64,000 nt of DNA from Echinarachnius parma (GCA_037951105.1 JBAMJV010004001.1:1-64000), one strand, 5' to 3'. Shown: positions 12,119 through 24,453, counted from the first letter of the stretch. Numbers and translations are program-made. The notes: generated by a model not told the origin, from the sequence alone.

Positions 12119-12760
12119 TTAATTTCACACTCAGTGTGCCCCCGGTATTACACTATATTATAAATCAAATCTGTATTCAGCCGGTTTACTCAATATATCC
12201 TAAGCCTTAATGGTGGAATACAGGCCTCATCGGCGACCTACAGTACAATATTAGGTTTGTTTTGTGTTTTCTTATAAAAGAGTTTTGGAGGATAATGATG
12301 GGTGAACAAACTTAACGCCACTTTTTTTTCTTCCAATTCTTCAGCCTTTAGACTCGCCCATTGTTGCTAACGTGCTATATGTTTTGGTTTGTTCCATTTT
12401 TTGTTATTATGCATGCTTCCATGTGTGTTTCTTTCAATTACACCTTAATGGCTCGCGAGCTATAAGCTGCTCTGTAAATGAGAATACGTGCTGGCTACTG
12501 GTTTATTTAAAATATACGTTTATTTTGTACTTGTTGCAAGTATTTTTTTTATAGATTTCGTTTTGTATTGCTTGCTATTTGTCTTGCCACATAACTTGTA
12601 TCTAATTATTTGTATTCCACCAAAATATGATTGGTCCTGTAATTTATCATAATGACTACACTATACGTGTTTTATAAGTGTAAAAAGTGGCTCCCTATTT
12701 GTTAAACAACCGTGTAATGCTACATTGAACATTGCATGCTTAATTTACATTCTTCTAAGA

Positions 12761-13380
12761 ATTCAGGGGCTTTTCATTGCAATACTGATCTGGACCAAAG
12801 CCAAATCTGCAAATTAAAAAGACACCCTAGGAAGCATAATGCCAGAGTTATTGTTCTCAAAATAATAGATATTTATCAGGCGCTCGGTTATTTCCACCGT
12901 TGCGCAATAACTAGTTTAGAATATCATAACGCTAAGCAGAATCGTCTGAGTAAACCCCATTATTTGTAATGATGTTTTCCTGTAATAATATATCCATGTA
13001 CGATTGTGTGCACTGGTGTATTATGGTCGGTCTCATGGGAGGGGACGTAAATTTATGGGGGCACACTTTTTTAAGGGATTTCCCCAAGTATTGTTATTAT
13101 CTTCTTTTTGGTCAAATTAATGGGTATGTGGCAATTGTATCCCCGCCCCCACCCCGGCCGCCACTACGCCACTTCAATCACTAATCATGGTTCCTATTTC
13201 GCGAACAGTTTAATCCCAAACAGCCAAGCTTATTTCATTGCAATCTTCTCGAGCGAATCATCCTCCTGAAACTCATTTACTAATTGTTTAAATGTGTGTA
13301 TCGTGAAGTTGTCAATATAGAAGTAAAATGATTTCTTTATATAAAAATCTTCTTATAAAATGATATTATACACACACACA
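12761..13380. other. Gene-free stretch
   Basis: No gene or clear mobile element. The segment 13020-13175 ends in a C-rich run and CACTACGCCACTT, which may be a decayed hAT MITE end, too degraded to call. Confidence 0.45.
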
Positions 13381-13632
13381 CACTTCTTTTTTTTTTTAAG
13401 GATTTTTTATTTTTCCAAATTAACATAACATTTACAATTGAATAACATTTTAAATAATACCAGTTTACAGTGTACAAATCAAGTGTAATGCAAAAATTAA
13501 ACACAATGGAGATTTAACAAAAGATAAAAAGAAGTAAGACATGCTACTTCTCCCTTCCCCACCGCCCCCACCCAACCGCCCCCTCCCCCACCCCCTTTCA
13601 CACTAACCCTCTCCTCCCTGCCCGGAAATCTG
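13381..13632 (-). mobile_element. Detached extra copy of the L1-like LINE 3' UTR
   Basis: Near-identical in content to 13678-13945: poly-A tail (poly-T on plus), then CAAATTAACATAACATTTAC, CACAATGGAGATTTAAC, a C-rich run and GGAAATCTGCTCACA. It lacks coding sequence and is separated from the main element by a CA repeat. Confidence 0.7.
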
Positions 13633-13633
13633 C

Positions 13634-13677
13634 TCACACACACACACACACACACGCACACACACACACACACACAC
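13634..13677. repeat. (CA)n microsatellite at the 3' end of the LINE
   Basis: About 44 bp of CA with one CG interruption, directly abutting the LINE poly-A tail. A shorter CA run lies at 13371-13382 beside the extra tail copy. Confidence 0.85.
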
Positions 13678-16605
13678 TTTTTTTTTTTTTTTAAATGATT
13701 TTTTTTATTTCTCCAAATTATTAACATAACATTTACAATTGAATAACATTTTTGAAAATACAAGTTTACATCTCAAGTGTACACATCAAGCGTAATTCAC
13801 AAAAATTAAACACAATGGAGATTTAACAAAAAATTAAAAGAAGTAAGACACGCTACTTCTCTCGTCCCCCCTTCCCCACCCCCTACACACTCACCCTCCC
13901 CCCCCCCCCCCCCCCCAACCCTACCCCGGAAATCTGCTCACATCCTTTAAAAAAAAATAATAATGCTTACAAAATACATATTTAAATCAATACTTTTTAA
14001 ATACTTTTTTTAAATTTTTTTTACAAGCTCACGGGGGAAACATCACATATGAAGAGTTCATTCTTTCAATCTTATTCTAATTTTACCGTTTCCCATTTTT
14101 GTAAATGTAGTCCTAATTTTCCCATTTTAATTGCTTTTCCCTTTTCCTGGGCCTTATAATCCAATAACAGTTTCTGTATTTTATCAATATTAGGTAGAAC
14201 ACCCTCTTTTCTAAATACAAATAAAATATATTTTACCATAAAAATGATGGTATTGCAACATTTTATTCTATTTGAATTACCTGACAATCCAACAAATATA
14301 TCCCGCCAATTTAAGTCCTTTATTTCATCTACAAAAAAAAAGTTGTATCAAAGCTTGCCATGTCAATTTTACATTTAAACAAAATAAAAATAAATGCGAA
14401 TATGTTTCCCTTTCCCGTTTACAGTACGAATACAAGTTGTCTTCAACAAATCCAAATCTAAATAAATTATCTTTAGTGTAAATTGCCCCATGGAGTAAGT
14501 TAAATTGAAACTCTCTCTGTTTCCCAATTATTAACGTTATTCTTGGTCTAAAAAAACATTCATACATTTCTTTATCTATAAAATTAAAATCATTTTGTCC
14601 ATCTCTTATCTGTAATTCATATGTCTTTTGCAATTCTCTAATAAAATAATCATATATTTTTCTTGATGGTACATCCTTAAAACTTAATTTTTTATCCAAA
14701 AGATATAAATTAATATTATAATTTATTAAGTCTACCTCACAAAATTGTATCAAACCTAAATCAATTTTCCAATCCCTCGGAATCGCATGATATAATTATA
14801 TCAATTATTGTAAGTAAATTGTCACCTCTCATACCAAGGTTCAAAAAGTATGCAACGGGTTTAACATGTCCATTATCCATAACATGGTTCAACATAACAA
14901 TCCCTCTTTCAAATAATTCTTTATCAAATACCATCTTATTTTTGTTATACATATATTCCTATTATTAAAAATAATTGGATTCATACAACCATTAAAATGC
15001 CTTAAATTATCAATCTCTTTCCAAGCTTTCAACATTTCCAAATAATAAGGTGGAATCTTGAACCTAAACTTCATATTTTGCATTTCATAATCGCATAAGA
15101 AAATTAGCCTTCCTCCTACTGACCTCAAGCAATAATCAAAAAATAACTTCCATCCCAAATTTCTTTCTCCATATAATAATCGTTTCACCCACATTATCCG
15201 CTGCGTTCTAACAAATATTTCAAAATTAATCATTTTTACCCCACCATAATTATAATTTTGATACATAATTTTTCTTTTTATACGATCCTTCCCTCCCCAT
15301 ACAAAATCAAACGATATTTTCTCCACTTCTATATAAACCCATAGGGGAACAACAAAGAGAGATGAAACATAATTCAACTTTGTTAATGCATACGTTTTCA
15401 ATAAATGTATTTTACCCATAATAGTCAAATCCCGTTGTTTCCACCAACCTAGAAGCTTTTTAATTTTACTTAATAAAAAAAAATTATTTCTTTGTAATTT
15501 AAATCATCTAAATCGACCGAGAAATTAACACCTAAAATGTTTACTTCCTTAACAAATTGTCCAAATAAAGGCCCATCTGGTTTCCCATTTTCCTCACCCA
15601 TATACCTAAAATGTGTCTTTTCCTTATAACTTTCAAACCACTTACTTTTTCAAATTCTTCAAATATATATTGCAACCTTCTTATGGAGTCTAAATCTTTC
15701 AAAAAAATCGTCATATCATCTGCATACAATACTTGTCTTATTTCATGCTCCCCAAAATGTATCCCTTTAATTATTGTGTCCCTCCTTACTTCATTTGCCA
15801 ATAATTATATTGCAACCAAAAACAAATAGGGCGACAATGGATCACCTTGTCTGACCCCCCCTTTCTATATCAAAATAACCAGTGGAATAACCCCCATTCA
15901 TAATACAACTACTTATATCATTATATAATATCTTCACCCAAGAACAAAACGAATCACCAAAACCAAACAATTTTAGCACTTTCAATAAATATTGATGGGA
16001 TACAGAATCAAAAGCTTTTTCGAAATCTACCGCAATCAGAAACCCCTGTCCAATGAATGTTTAGAATAAAATAATATATCCTCTATTAATCGAACCGCTT
16101 CCCCAATATTTCTGTCTTTTATATATCCCACCTGATCATAATGAATTATTTCATTTAAAACCTTTTTAATCCTAGTTGCTAAAACCTTCGATAATATTTT
16201 ATAGTCTACATTTAACAGTGTAATGGGTCTATAATTTTTAATATGCTTCGCATCTTTTCCCTCTTTTTCTATCAATGTTATAGTCCCTTGTTTTTGAGAT
16301 ACCGTCAATTCCCCCCTTGCAAATGTTTCATTCAATACTTCTACCAACAAATCCCCTAATAAGGGCCAAAATGCATCATAAAATTCCACCGTGAACCCAT
16401 CATTTCCAGGGGATTTATTCCATTTCATTTCTTTCAAAACCTTAAAACACTCATCTTTCGTCATTTTACCTTCACATAATTATTTATTCTGTTCACTTAA
16501 CTTTAAAATATCATCCAAAAATAAACCATTATTTTGACCACTATCATTCCTCAAAGAATATAATTTTTCATAAAATGTCTTTATCTCTTTTAAAAGAGAT
16601 AAAGA
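13678..16605 (-). mobile_element. 5'-truncated L1/Tx1-like LINE
   Basis: Reverse transcriptase pieces are ordered correctly on the minus strand. 16464-16036 holds KSPGNDGFTVEFY and NYRPITLLNVDYKILSKVLA, 15801-15541 holds the YADD catalytic box (15715-15726), and 15428-14889 and 14753-14072 hold the C-terminal region, with an LHGAI motif and an HLFLFC stretch. These motifs (KSPGNDG, NYRPI, LYADD) are typical of the L1/Tx1 group. Frameshifts and stops split it into at least five frames. The endonuclease and ORF1 are missing. The 3' UTR runs to a poly-A tail at 13678. Both ends touch (CA)n. Confidence 0.88.
14072..16464 (-). pseudogene. Broken L1/Tx1-type reverse transcriptase
   Basis: Five consecutive minus-strand frames together cover the palm, thumb and C-terminal domain of an L1-type polymerase. 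The frame around 15850-16030, containing the PQG region, is degraded. No functional product is expected. AT-rich codon use matches the surrounding DNA, consistent with an old insertion. Confidence 0.8.
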
Positions 16606-16680
16606 CACACACACACATACACACACACACACACACACACGGACACGCACACATACACATACACATTCACACATACTCAA
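16604..16680. repeat. (CA)n microsatellite at the 5' end of the LINE
   Basis: CA repeat with CATACA variants. It begins immediately where LINE homology stops, beside the small palindrome TTTATCTCTTTTAAAAGAGA. Cys-Val open frames here are repeat artefacts. Confidence 0.85.
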
Positions 16681-17481
16681 CTAGCAAACTACCATCTACA
16701 TAGTCATTACACAGACAGGCATAGGGCTAGACCATGTGACGAATTTAATTGAAAAAATCATGAAATTGTTTGAACAAAGACGAATTTTATATTAGCATTC
16801 ACCACTCGTTCAGCGATGGAGACAAATTTTAATGACAATTGACGGTTTTGAATGCGACGTGTTTGAAATTGATTGACAAATGACGAATTAGAATGATGAT
16901 TGACGAAATTGAAGTTGGGATTTACGCTCTGTTGATTTCTCGGGACGAAATTGAAGTACAAATTTATGAAACTGAATGATAAAAGTGTAAAAATGGACAG
17001 GAAAACCTATACTAAAGATTACACCAAAATAGGCGGATATATTATATGGATGAGTTTTCACCATATTATTACTAATACATTATTCTGTGTACGTTGGACT
17101 GTTTAAATTTCCATCAGAAAGAAATCCAAATGTTAATACTTTAATTAGTCAAGTAAAGCAAAAGTGACATCATGAGTTTGGCCCGAAGATCGGGTATTGA
17201 ACTGATAATGATGTAAACATATTACGTGTCCATTCCCCCAAATAATCAAATTATTTTCTATCACATAATGATATGATAGTTACAATTCTCTTTTAATGTT
17301 TATACGCTTGAATACCTTTAAAGTGAATTAGCATGAGAAAATTATTTAAGTTAATAATAAAATGGTCAGTTTTGTATGATTTCAGTCTCGACTATAAAAT
17401 GCAGAAAATGTAATTTGTTTTATATTCATTCAATTTTGATCAAAAGCTTGACATTCACTTTTCCTATAATGAATAAATAAT
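16681..17481. other. Gene-free stretch with a degenerate GACGAAATTGAA repeat
   Basis: Between about 16740 and 16980 short variants of GACGAAATTGAA recur every 20-40 bp. The remainder shows nothing recognisable. Confidence 0.4.
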
Positions 17482-17793
17482 TTAGTAATACTATTTGGAA
17501 ATGTAGGTTAGGCACTTAATATTTCTAACATATAAAATACAAACACATACAGACAATCGAATTCACACGCGCTAAAAGAAGAATATTTTGTCTGAGCTTG
17601 ATTTAAATAAATATTTAACATACAAAATATCTTGATTTTATGTACAATGAATATTGCAGTAGTGCGTGAATCATATGGAGTAGTTCCGGATTTCTTCTTT
17701 TAGCGCGTGTGAATTCGATTGTCTGTATGTGTTTGTATTTTATATGTTATAAATATTAAGTGCCTAACCTACATTTCCAAATAGTATTACTAA
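17482..17793. repeat. Foldback repeat, ~100-bp inverted arms
   Basis: Left arm 17482-17584 and right arm 17692-17793 are nearly perfect reverse complements (for example CACACGCGCTAAAAGAAGAA against TTCTTCTTTTAGCGCGTGTG), with a loop of about 107 bp. The right arm ends with a short direct duplication TAAATAGTATTAC. Confidence 0.8.
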
Positions 17794-17803
17794 ATAGTAT
17801 TAC

Positions 17804-18404
17804 TAAATTGTCAATTAATATATAAACATTTCAAAATGGGGAAACTAATACAATAAAAGAGGTTCTGTTCGCTCCTTTGCAAACGGGATGTTGGACATTA
17901 ATGAATACACATACAGAATTGTAAAAATAAAATATAATAAATTACAATTGCAAAGTAAATGATGGAAAGTACATGTATATACATACTTTTATGACCATCA
18001 ATATGATTAAACCAGCATATACAATCACAATTATTACATAGTACGGAAAGTCACAATACAAGATATATAATATAAAGAAGAATTAAATATTCACTTACGA
18101 AAAACGACTGTAGGCAGTAAACAAAACATAATTATGTGTGATTTATTTTCAATTGGCAACTTTGAATTACATATTATATATACAAAAATAGTGTGAACAT
18201 AACTTCGGAATTTACTGAGTGTGACTTTATGGGCTAACTCCTGCCGGAGTGTTAGTGATAGCACAGCTTGGTCAAACATAATTTTAGTAATTAAAACTGG
18301 CAAATTATCATCAAATACTCACCGTAATAGTTTCGATGCTTAAATTATAGTAAAACATATACGCGGTTAAGTTACAGTTACAGTTACAGTTTTCATTCAA
18401 AAAG
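17804..18404. other. Gene-free stretch
   Basis: AT-rich, no domain-bearing frame and no repeat recognised. Confidence 0.45.
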
Positions 18405-18757
18405 CAGCTGTAAACACAAAAGGGCGCCCTCCAGACGCCTCAAGTTCTGACTATTTTTATCAACAAATGTTAAAGCGAAATATTTGGTTTAAATGATTAT
18501 TTTAAAAGATTTAAAAACCATTTTGCTAGATTTGAAATATGTTAAAATTATTGATAAAAGTTGGTTTCAACATTTATGCCAATTTGATATATTTATGGAT
18601 ATTTCAGCTGTTTCTGAACAGATTTTTAGTCAAATAAAGTTTATCTCTTCATTCAAATTGTCTGCTCTTTCACATTTTTATACTAAATATTTAATTACCT
18701 CCAAAGAAAGGTATTTCTTCAAGCGCCCTCTATACCAACACTGAACTATATATCACT
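18405..18757 (-). mobile_element. MITE family A, diverged copy
   Basis: Keeps GATATTTCAGCTGTTTCTGAA, CAAATAAAGTTTATCT and GCGCCCTCTATACCAA of the family (quoted in part), with TTAA at the right junction (18758-18761). Older than the other copies judging by divergence. Confidence 0.6.
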
Positions 18758-18761
18758 TTAA

Positions 18762-21641
18762 GAAATATATCAGGCAGAATATGAGTATAATTAAACAAAG
18801 TAAAACAAACAAACTTGAATATATTACCCAAAAAATACATCTCATAACCATTTCCAACATATGGCTTATAATACAAGCAATCTCATCTCTGCCATATTCA
18901 AATCATTATATTACATTTACTCAGCAAGGCCGCACATTGTGTCAGAATGTTAGACAGAATTAAACCTAGTACAACAAATTAATTTAATATTGCATAAAAC
19001 ATAAACAAGTCATCTTATCACCACTTCCAACATCTACTTTTATAGGAAAACTAATTATGATTAAATTTATATTGCAATAATGTATATCATGAATACAAAA
19101 ATAGTTTCACATCTGGTTAAACATGTTAAAATAATAGATATAATGAAACTGCATCCCAATACAATGACTTTGTTTACTTCTCGTTGAATTCCTGCGGTAA
19201 AGCCGGGGTTTGTTTGCAGTGAAGCTCTATCTAAGGTTCCTTTATTGATGTTGTTATTTTTAGGAAGGGGGGAGTTGAACGTGTTTGAGGGGGCACAAGG
19301 AGGGCATGGATCATGATTTCTGTCTGCTAGCATCGGGGATTCTGCAGGCGATACTGTGTTTTATACATACATGTAGTACACTACTTTCGAGGGGGACGTC
19401 GTATACGAGGCTCTTACTGTTTAAGGGAGGGGTATCACGTGCCCCATAGCCCCAATACTACGCCCCATCATCCTCGCAATACCACATATGCTCAATGGAT
19501 CTGTTTAACAAAATATATTCTTATTTGGAATGTTTACGATTGTATATTATAAATTTCTCGTTTCCCACGTTTACCTACAAATCTAGAAAATTATGATTTT
19601 CGTTACCGTCCATTGTCTCATTTGATTTCCTTCACGGGATGATTTCAATTAAAGCATCCATCCATTTACATATCTTTCAATCCGTTTGTTTCGAGCGAGC
19701 AGGCAAGCTAGAGCGAAAATCAAAACAATCTAGAGGGGGAAAACAACAACAACAACAACACTGATTTTATATGATATCGGTAAATGGCAATGATGCATAC
19801 TGTAAAAAAAAGATAGTGGAATGCGCCTTCGTCCGAACTGTGCATCTGCTCATAATAGCATTACATGTTTCAACACAATACCATCTCACACACTTTCAAT
19901 AGAAGTTGCTATGTAAGCAAAGCACAACTATCATTAGAACAAGAAAGGCACTGACAAGCTATTTTATGTAAACATGCAGTGTATGTTTTTGCAGTAAAAC
20001 TTGACAAAAGTGAGTTTGTACAATCATTTGATAGTGAAAGTTCATGAGAAGATTGTGTAGTCCCACATTCACAGTTAAATGTATGGTTCCGGTTTATCCT
20101 ATACAATTCAGCCGTGTATTATAGAGAGAAGAAGGGGTACCTACAATGGTGCACGCATTGATCGTTACTCAATGCTATGACTGGCACGGAAAGTGCGATT
20201 TATCAGGCACTGACTCAGTTAAAAACTGACACAAGTGGGAATCTGATATAGTCTGACTTAAGACGTCCTATAACAAAAAAAAATACACGACCAAAATTAC
20301 TGTTCTTGGTGTAATTTTTTTCTTTTTTAAAGATGCCCTATCCCGTGACCCTTGTCTTTTTTATGGCAAGTGTCCCGTTCAATTTTTTGGGGCCACCCTG
20401 TATAGGAATACGAAGTGATATCAGAAATTTGTAGAAAGTTAAACATACTGTAAATCAAATAATAAGGACAAATGACATAATGTATATTAAATATTCCTGT
20501 CATTTAAGTGTACTTGTTATTTGTTTTACCATATGTCAATTATGGTTTTTGGTGTACTATTGTGTGAAAACGTCATATTTGTGCTATTTGTGCATAATAT
20601 CACACAAAATAAAATTACTACATAGTAATGAAAAGACACGGGACTATACAACTTACACAAAGAATGCCCATTATTACAGCCATGATAAGCATGATAGCGT
20701 CAGAGTTGTTGCTCCTCTCACCACCTTCAGTGAACACATGGACAAAACAAAGGAGAGATAGAGATCGGGATTGATAAAGGAGAAGCGAAAAATGAGGGGA
20801 ATATATTATAGTGGGGCAGAAGTAAATGTGAGAGGTGAGGGAGGGACAGGATGGGAGGACAGAGTGCGGGAAGTGAGGGGGGAATATGATATAGGTATAG
20901 AGAAAGGGGAGAGAGGGGGATAGAATAAGCTGTACATAAGAATGGCTCACATTGTCTTCCTTACAAAGGGAGAGCAGTCATGCGGTTCTTTTGTCCAGCG
21001 AATTGTATGGCAGGCCGTGAGGAGAGAATGCCTCAGTGCTCGGCGGATCGCTGGAGACAAAAAAGTAGCAAATTTTGGAAACGACATTGCCTCAGAAAAA
21101 TGGCCCTAGCATCCAAACGCCTTACCCAAAATCCATGTTCATGGTATCATTTTGTTGGAAAAGGAATGTTCTATCCAACTAAATAAACAATAATGACATT
21201 TGGTCGATGCTGTCGAAGAAATTAACGATCGTAAGTGTTGCAACCTTTCTGGGACACTCTGTATAGTTTAAATGGAGGGACGCTTTCGTTTTTCATTCGT
21301 AGAATCCAAATTAGAGGGCTGTTCGCTCTGATTTGTTTTGCGTGTTACATTGATCCCCATCCGTCAACTGAAAGCTGTTCAGACGTTTTGTAAAAGTGGA
21401 CCTGTCCCTTTAAGGAAGTTATTTGAGGATAACTTATTCATGTGTGACAATTATTTAAATGCACCAAAAGCGGAACAACTAAGTATAACAGATGGCGGTT
21501 TCCTTAATTGATTATGCATTCTATTGTTTTGCAGGAGTAAGATTCCCCCTATGAAAAATAAGTTAAAACTTTCTATTATGCATTATGTTTGAATTATGTA
21601 TTAACCTTATTTAAACCTGGTAGCCACCTTTAACATATTGC
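18762..21641. other. Gene-free stretch with polypurine tract and transposon-like ends
   Basis: No gene supported in 2.9 kb. A GA-rich tract lies at 20760-20935. GGCCACCCTGTATA at 20389-20402 and GGGACACTCTGTATA at 21250-21264 look like ends of the same kind as the palindrome at 62229 (GTCCC near a terminal TA), but no inverted partners were found. The 68-residue frame at 20980-21186 is unrecognised. Confidence 0.45.
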
Positions 21642-21645
21642 TTAA

Positions 21646-22080
21646 AGGGGTATATGAGTTTTGGTATAGAGGGCGCTGCACGAAATACTTTTTTGGGATG
21701 TAATGAAAAACTGAGTGTAACATTTGAAAGAGCATACAATTTCAATGACAGAATAAACTTTGTTAATGATTAATATCGGTTCAGAAACAGCTGAAATATC
21801 AATAAATTGAATTGAATTGAATTGAATTGAAAAGAGTTTATTCATCAAATGGTTGGCAGCCAAAGGCTGAATTGTACATTTGTTATATTTACAAAGTGCA
21901 AAATACATATTAAAAGGTATAAAGTTTATATCCGATCGGAATAAACTTGAGTTCCCAGGTTTATTCGATTATTTAAACAAAATATATCCATTGCTTAACC
22001 TTTTTCAAAAATGTAAAAAGAGGTTTTTAAATAGTTGTTGATGATATTTCTATGTAATCATTATTCAAACAATACATCAC
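21646..22080 (+). mobile_element. MITE family A copy split by a LINE/SINE tail and truncated by a hAT remnant
   Basis: Begins after TTAA (21642-21645) with the family left end and follows it to about 21797. It resumes near 21953 with the family segment after the central GGCCCC and stops at 22080, where the hAT-like repeat starts. The order of events is therefore MITE A first, then the two insertions. Confidence 0.65.
21798..21940 (-). mobile_element. 3' end of a LINE or LINE-tailed SINE with (TTCAA)n tail
   Basis: On the minus strand the sequence reads ...TGATGAATAAACTCTTTTC followed by at least four TTCAA units. Such short tandem tails are typical of CR1/L2-group 3' ends. Only about 110 bp remains. 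Confidence 0.5.
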
Positions 22081-22881
22081 AATTCGGGCTTACATTGACT
22101 GTATCTGGGAAAGCGTGTTATGATTTGATCTACCAGAAATATATATTTTGACGAAGAAAACATATAATTGACACGCTAACAAATATGCACCCCAACACGG
22201 GAGCGAAGTGGCTGAGCGGGGGGAGGGTGTGGGAGGGGGTATCCCCCTCCCACGGTAGGGAGCTTTTGCATTTTTGGACTTGAAATTGTGCAATCTGGTG
22301 CTTGCCTAGATAGGAAATTCGGGCTTACATTGACTGTATCTGGGAAAGCGTATTTGATCGACCAGAAATATATATTTTCACGAAGAAAACAAACAATTGA
22401 CACACTAATAAATATGCACCCCAACACAGGGAGCGAATTGACTGAGCGGGGGGAGGATACGGGGAGAAGATTTTGCATATATACTCGAAATGGTGCAATG
22501 TGGTGCACGTCACACAAGCAGCCACAGCTATACCAGCCTACACTGGAACTACGTGACCCGGTATACAGGAAAAAATACTCACCCCAGACAGTACACAAGT
22601 TACACAACAAACTGAGATAATGTGTTCGCGCGCGAAGCGCGCAGTGAAATTGAAAGTGGAAGTATAAATTACCTTTTTAACGTAAGAATTGAAAAGTCTT
22701 AGCTCATACAACTAATGTTTTCTTTCCCACTCGTATACAGATACACACACACACACAATATATCCTTCCCTAAAACCTGGGGGGATGATTGTACATGTCA
22801 TCCCCCCCCCCCCCCCCCCCCCCCCACCTTGTGAGGTGGGGGGATGCATCCCCCTCATCCCCCCCGTTGTATACGCCCCTG
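22081..22881. mobile_element. hAT-like repeat remnant with duplicated inner unit
   Basis: Right end GTATACGCCCCTG corresponds to a CAGGGGCGTATAC terminus. The inside holds two tandem versions of a ~240-bp unit starting ATTCGGGCTTACATTGACTG (about 22083 and 22316), a GGGAGGG...CCCTCCC palindrome, the motif TTCGCGCGCGAAGCGCGC (near 22625) and a C run of about 26. Gene B homology with gene A resumes right after 22881, so this insertion lies in the gene's 3' flank or intron. No transposase. Confidence 0.6.
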
Positions 22882-22980
22882 GCTCAAATCATTACTTATT
22901 CTGCTGTTTCGAGTATAAGGGGACACTAACTGTATTTCTGAAACTCGTGAACCACTATCAGTAACAGTTTGAATACACAC

Positions 22981-23759
22981 CTGTATGAGCAAGATGAGAT
23001 AGACTCTCGGTCGACAAGGCACTACTGGTTCGGTCTGGTGGATCAAAAGTTGTGACTTTCTCTTCAGCGGGATTGAATATGACGTCATCACAAGAGTCCA
23101 GTAAAATCGACTGATGTTGCTCTAAGGTGCAACATTTGACTGGTATCTTTCGACGAATCCAGTAGTAAACAGCTGAGACAAATACTCCATTATTTGTCAC
23201 ATCTCCGCGAAGAGGAAGACGTTTGAAGTTCTGATGGCAAACAAGTTCACCCCTCGCCACCACTCCCGAGTGTATCATAACAGTGAATCGTCTGCCAGTC
23301 TGTGTCCGAAGAAGAGTTTCCAAGTTCACATTTCGCTTTTCCTGTTGGATATTTGACGGTCACATTAACTGGATAAGTAGTCCCAGAAAAAGTTGACTCA
23401 TTGAGTAATTCAATTATTTGTACTGTATACGAGCCATCATCTACAATTTGGAGATCTGAGATAGTAAAGTCGATGGTTAAAGTTTGTTTGGTGCGATGAA
23501 TTTGCATATCAAAGCGTGTTTTCTGTCCGGGTTTAAATTCATTAGGGAACGGCGAATCGCCGTTGTTAAATAATGGTCGATCACTTCCATCAAATAAAAC
23601 TTGTAAATTATACACGTATCGTGAATCTGGATATATCAGTTCATGTTCAAAATGAAACGTCACGTTTTCTCCCAATTGATATCCATGGCTCGGCAGAATT
23701 AGGCAACATGCCAAGAGAAGAATCAGGTGAGGAATCCAGGACATGTTGCGCGGTATCAT
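22981..23759 (-). CDS. Gene B coding exon: paralog of gene A, frame disrupted
   Basis: Starts after a strong TTTTCCTTCAG acceptor and ends at ACAG|GTGTGT (22981/22980), the same boundaries as gene A. Met candidates are 23759 and 23744 (MSWIPHLILLL, aligning with gene A). A signal peptide is followed by the V-type Ig-like domain with GYQLGENVTFHF and DDGSYTVQII, again Phe and Val where the Ig cysteines should be. The Cys-rich tail aligns (GELVCHQN, YYWIRRKIPVKCC, DSCDD). Between CELG and GELVCHQN there is a longer stretch of about 70 nt and a net one-base frame difference, so the Ig part (to 23247) and the tail (22981-23287) lie in different frames. This could be a young pseudogene, an unrecognised splice event or a sequencing error. 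Confidence 0.7.
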
Positions 23760-24069
23760 CTGAAGGAAAACAAAAACAAATAGCTGAATATAATCATGTG
23801 TAAACATTTATACCAGTATTTACCAGTAGGTATGTACGGATACTAGTAGTTGTATGCCTCAACAGCGCAATGCCTATAATCATTCCAAATTAGTGTTATA
23901 TAGTTTTTCCACTATCACAAAATATTTCTTTGAAATGAGATGGTATCACAAATATTGACATGAGTTGGTTCATATATTGTATACAAGAAAAAGTACAGTA
24001 ACAATATATTAACGTTGATTCATAATATATATATAGTTTTTAATTATACAATATATCCTCGTTGCTTAA

Positions 24070-24245
24070 AGGGATAGTTGACTTTTGGTATAGAGGGCGC
24101 TACACAAAAAAAAAAATTCGTGAGATAATGGAAAAACTGAGTGTCAAATTCGATAGAGCATACAATTTTAATGACAAAATAAACTTTATTGATCAAAATC
24201 GGTTCAGAAATTACTGAAATATAAACATAACCATTTGTAATAATG
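24070..24245 (+). mobile_element. MITE family A, 5' fragment
   Basis: Follows TTAA (24066-24069), starts AGGGATAGTTGACTTTTGG and keeps the family through CAAAATCGGTTCAGAAATTA. Right part missing. Confidence 0.7.
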
Positions 24246-24453
24246 TTTATCTGATCTAGGATTATAGTAAAAACAGCTCAATCGGATTGTTTTCAAATAA
24301 TGACTTTGTATCAGACAACAACAATTTTGTATCAAATTACTGTCAATGAATACCGACCATGTCAAGCGCATGCATTACTGATGTCATCCAGTAAATGTCG
24401 ATCGATATTTACTGGACAACATACTTGTAAAGAAACATGATTCATTTATTAGT

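Larger units (their letters stand above)
10670..12760. repeat. Segmental duplication, compact copy (partner split over 39405-39453 and 47396-49900)
   Basis: Landmarks in order: GAGGGCGCTACCCAAGATATAAAG (split here for length: GAGGGCGCTACC + CAAGATATAAAG) near 10746, GCGATTATTCCGTT near 10993, AGAGAAGAATCTATTCAATT near 11648, TTTGGAGGATAATGATGG near 12284, and ACTCGCCCATTGTTGCT near 12352. The same landmarks occur in the same order near 47430, 47846, 49079, 49358 and 49430. No gene is recognised; the weak open frames are not conserved between copies. MITE family B copies at 11177 and 11746 are present only in this copy. Confidence 0.65.

Noticed and set aside
13497-13763. Frame with a Cys-Val repeat
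   Set aside because: Product of the (CA)n microsatellite and the LINE 3' UTR.
20980-21186. 68-residue plus-strand frame
   Set aside because: No recognisable domain or splice context; composition alone does not support a gene.
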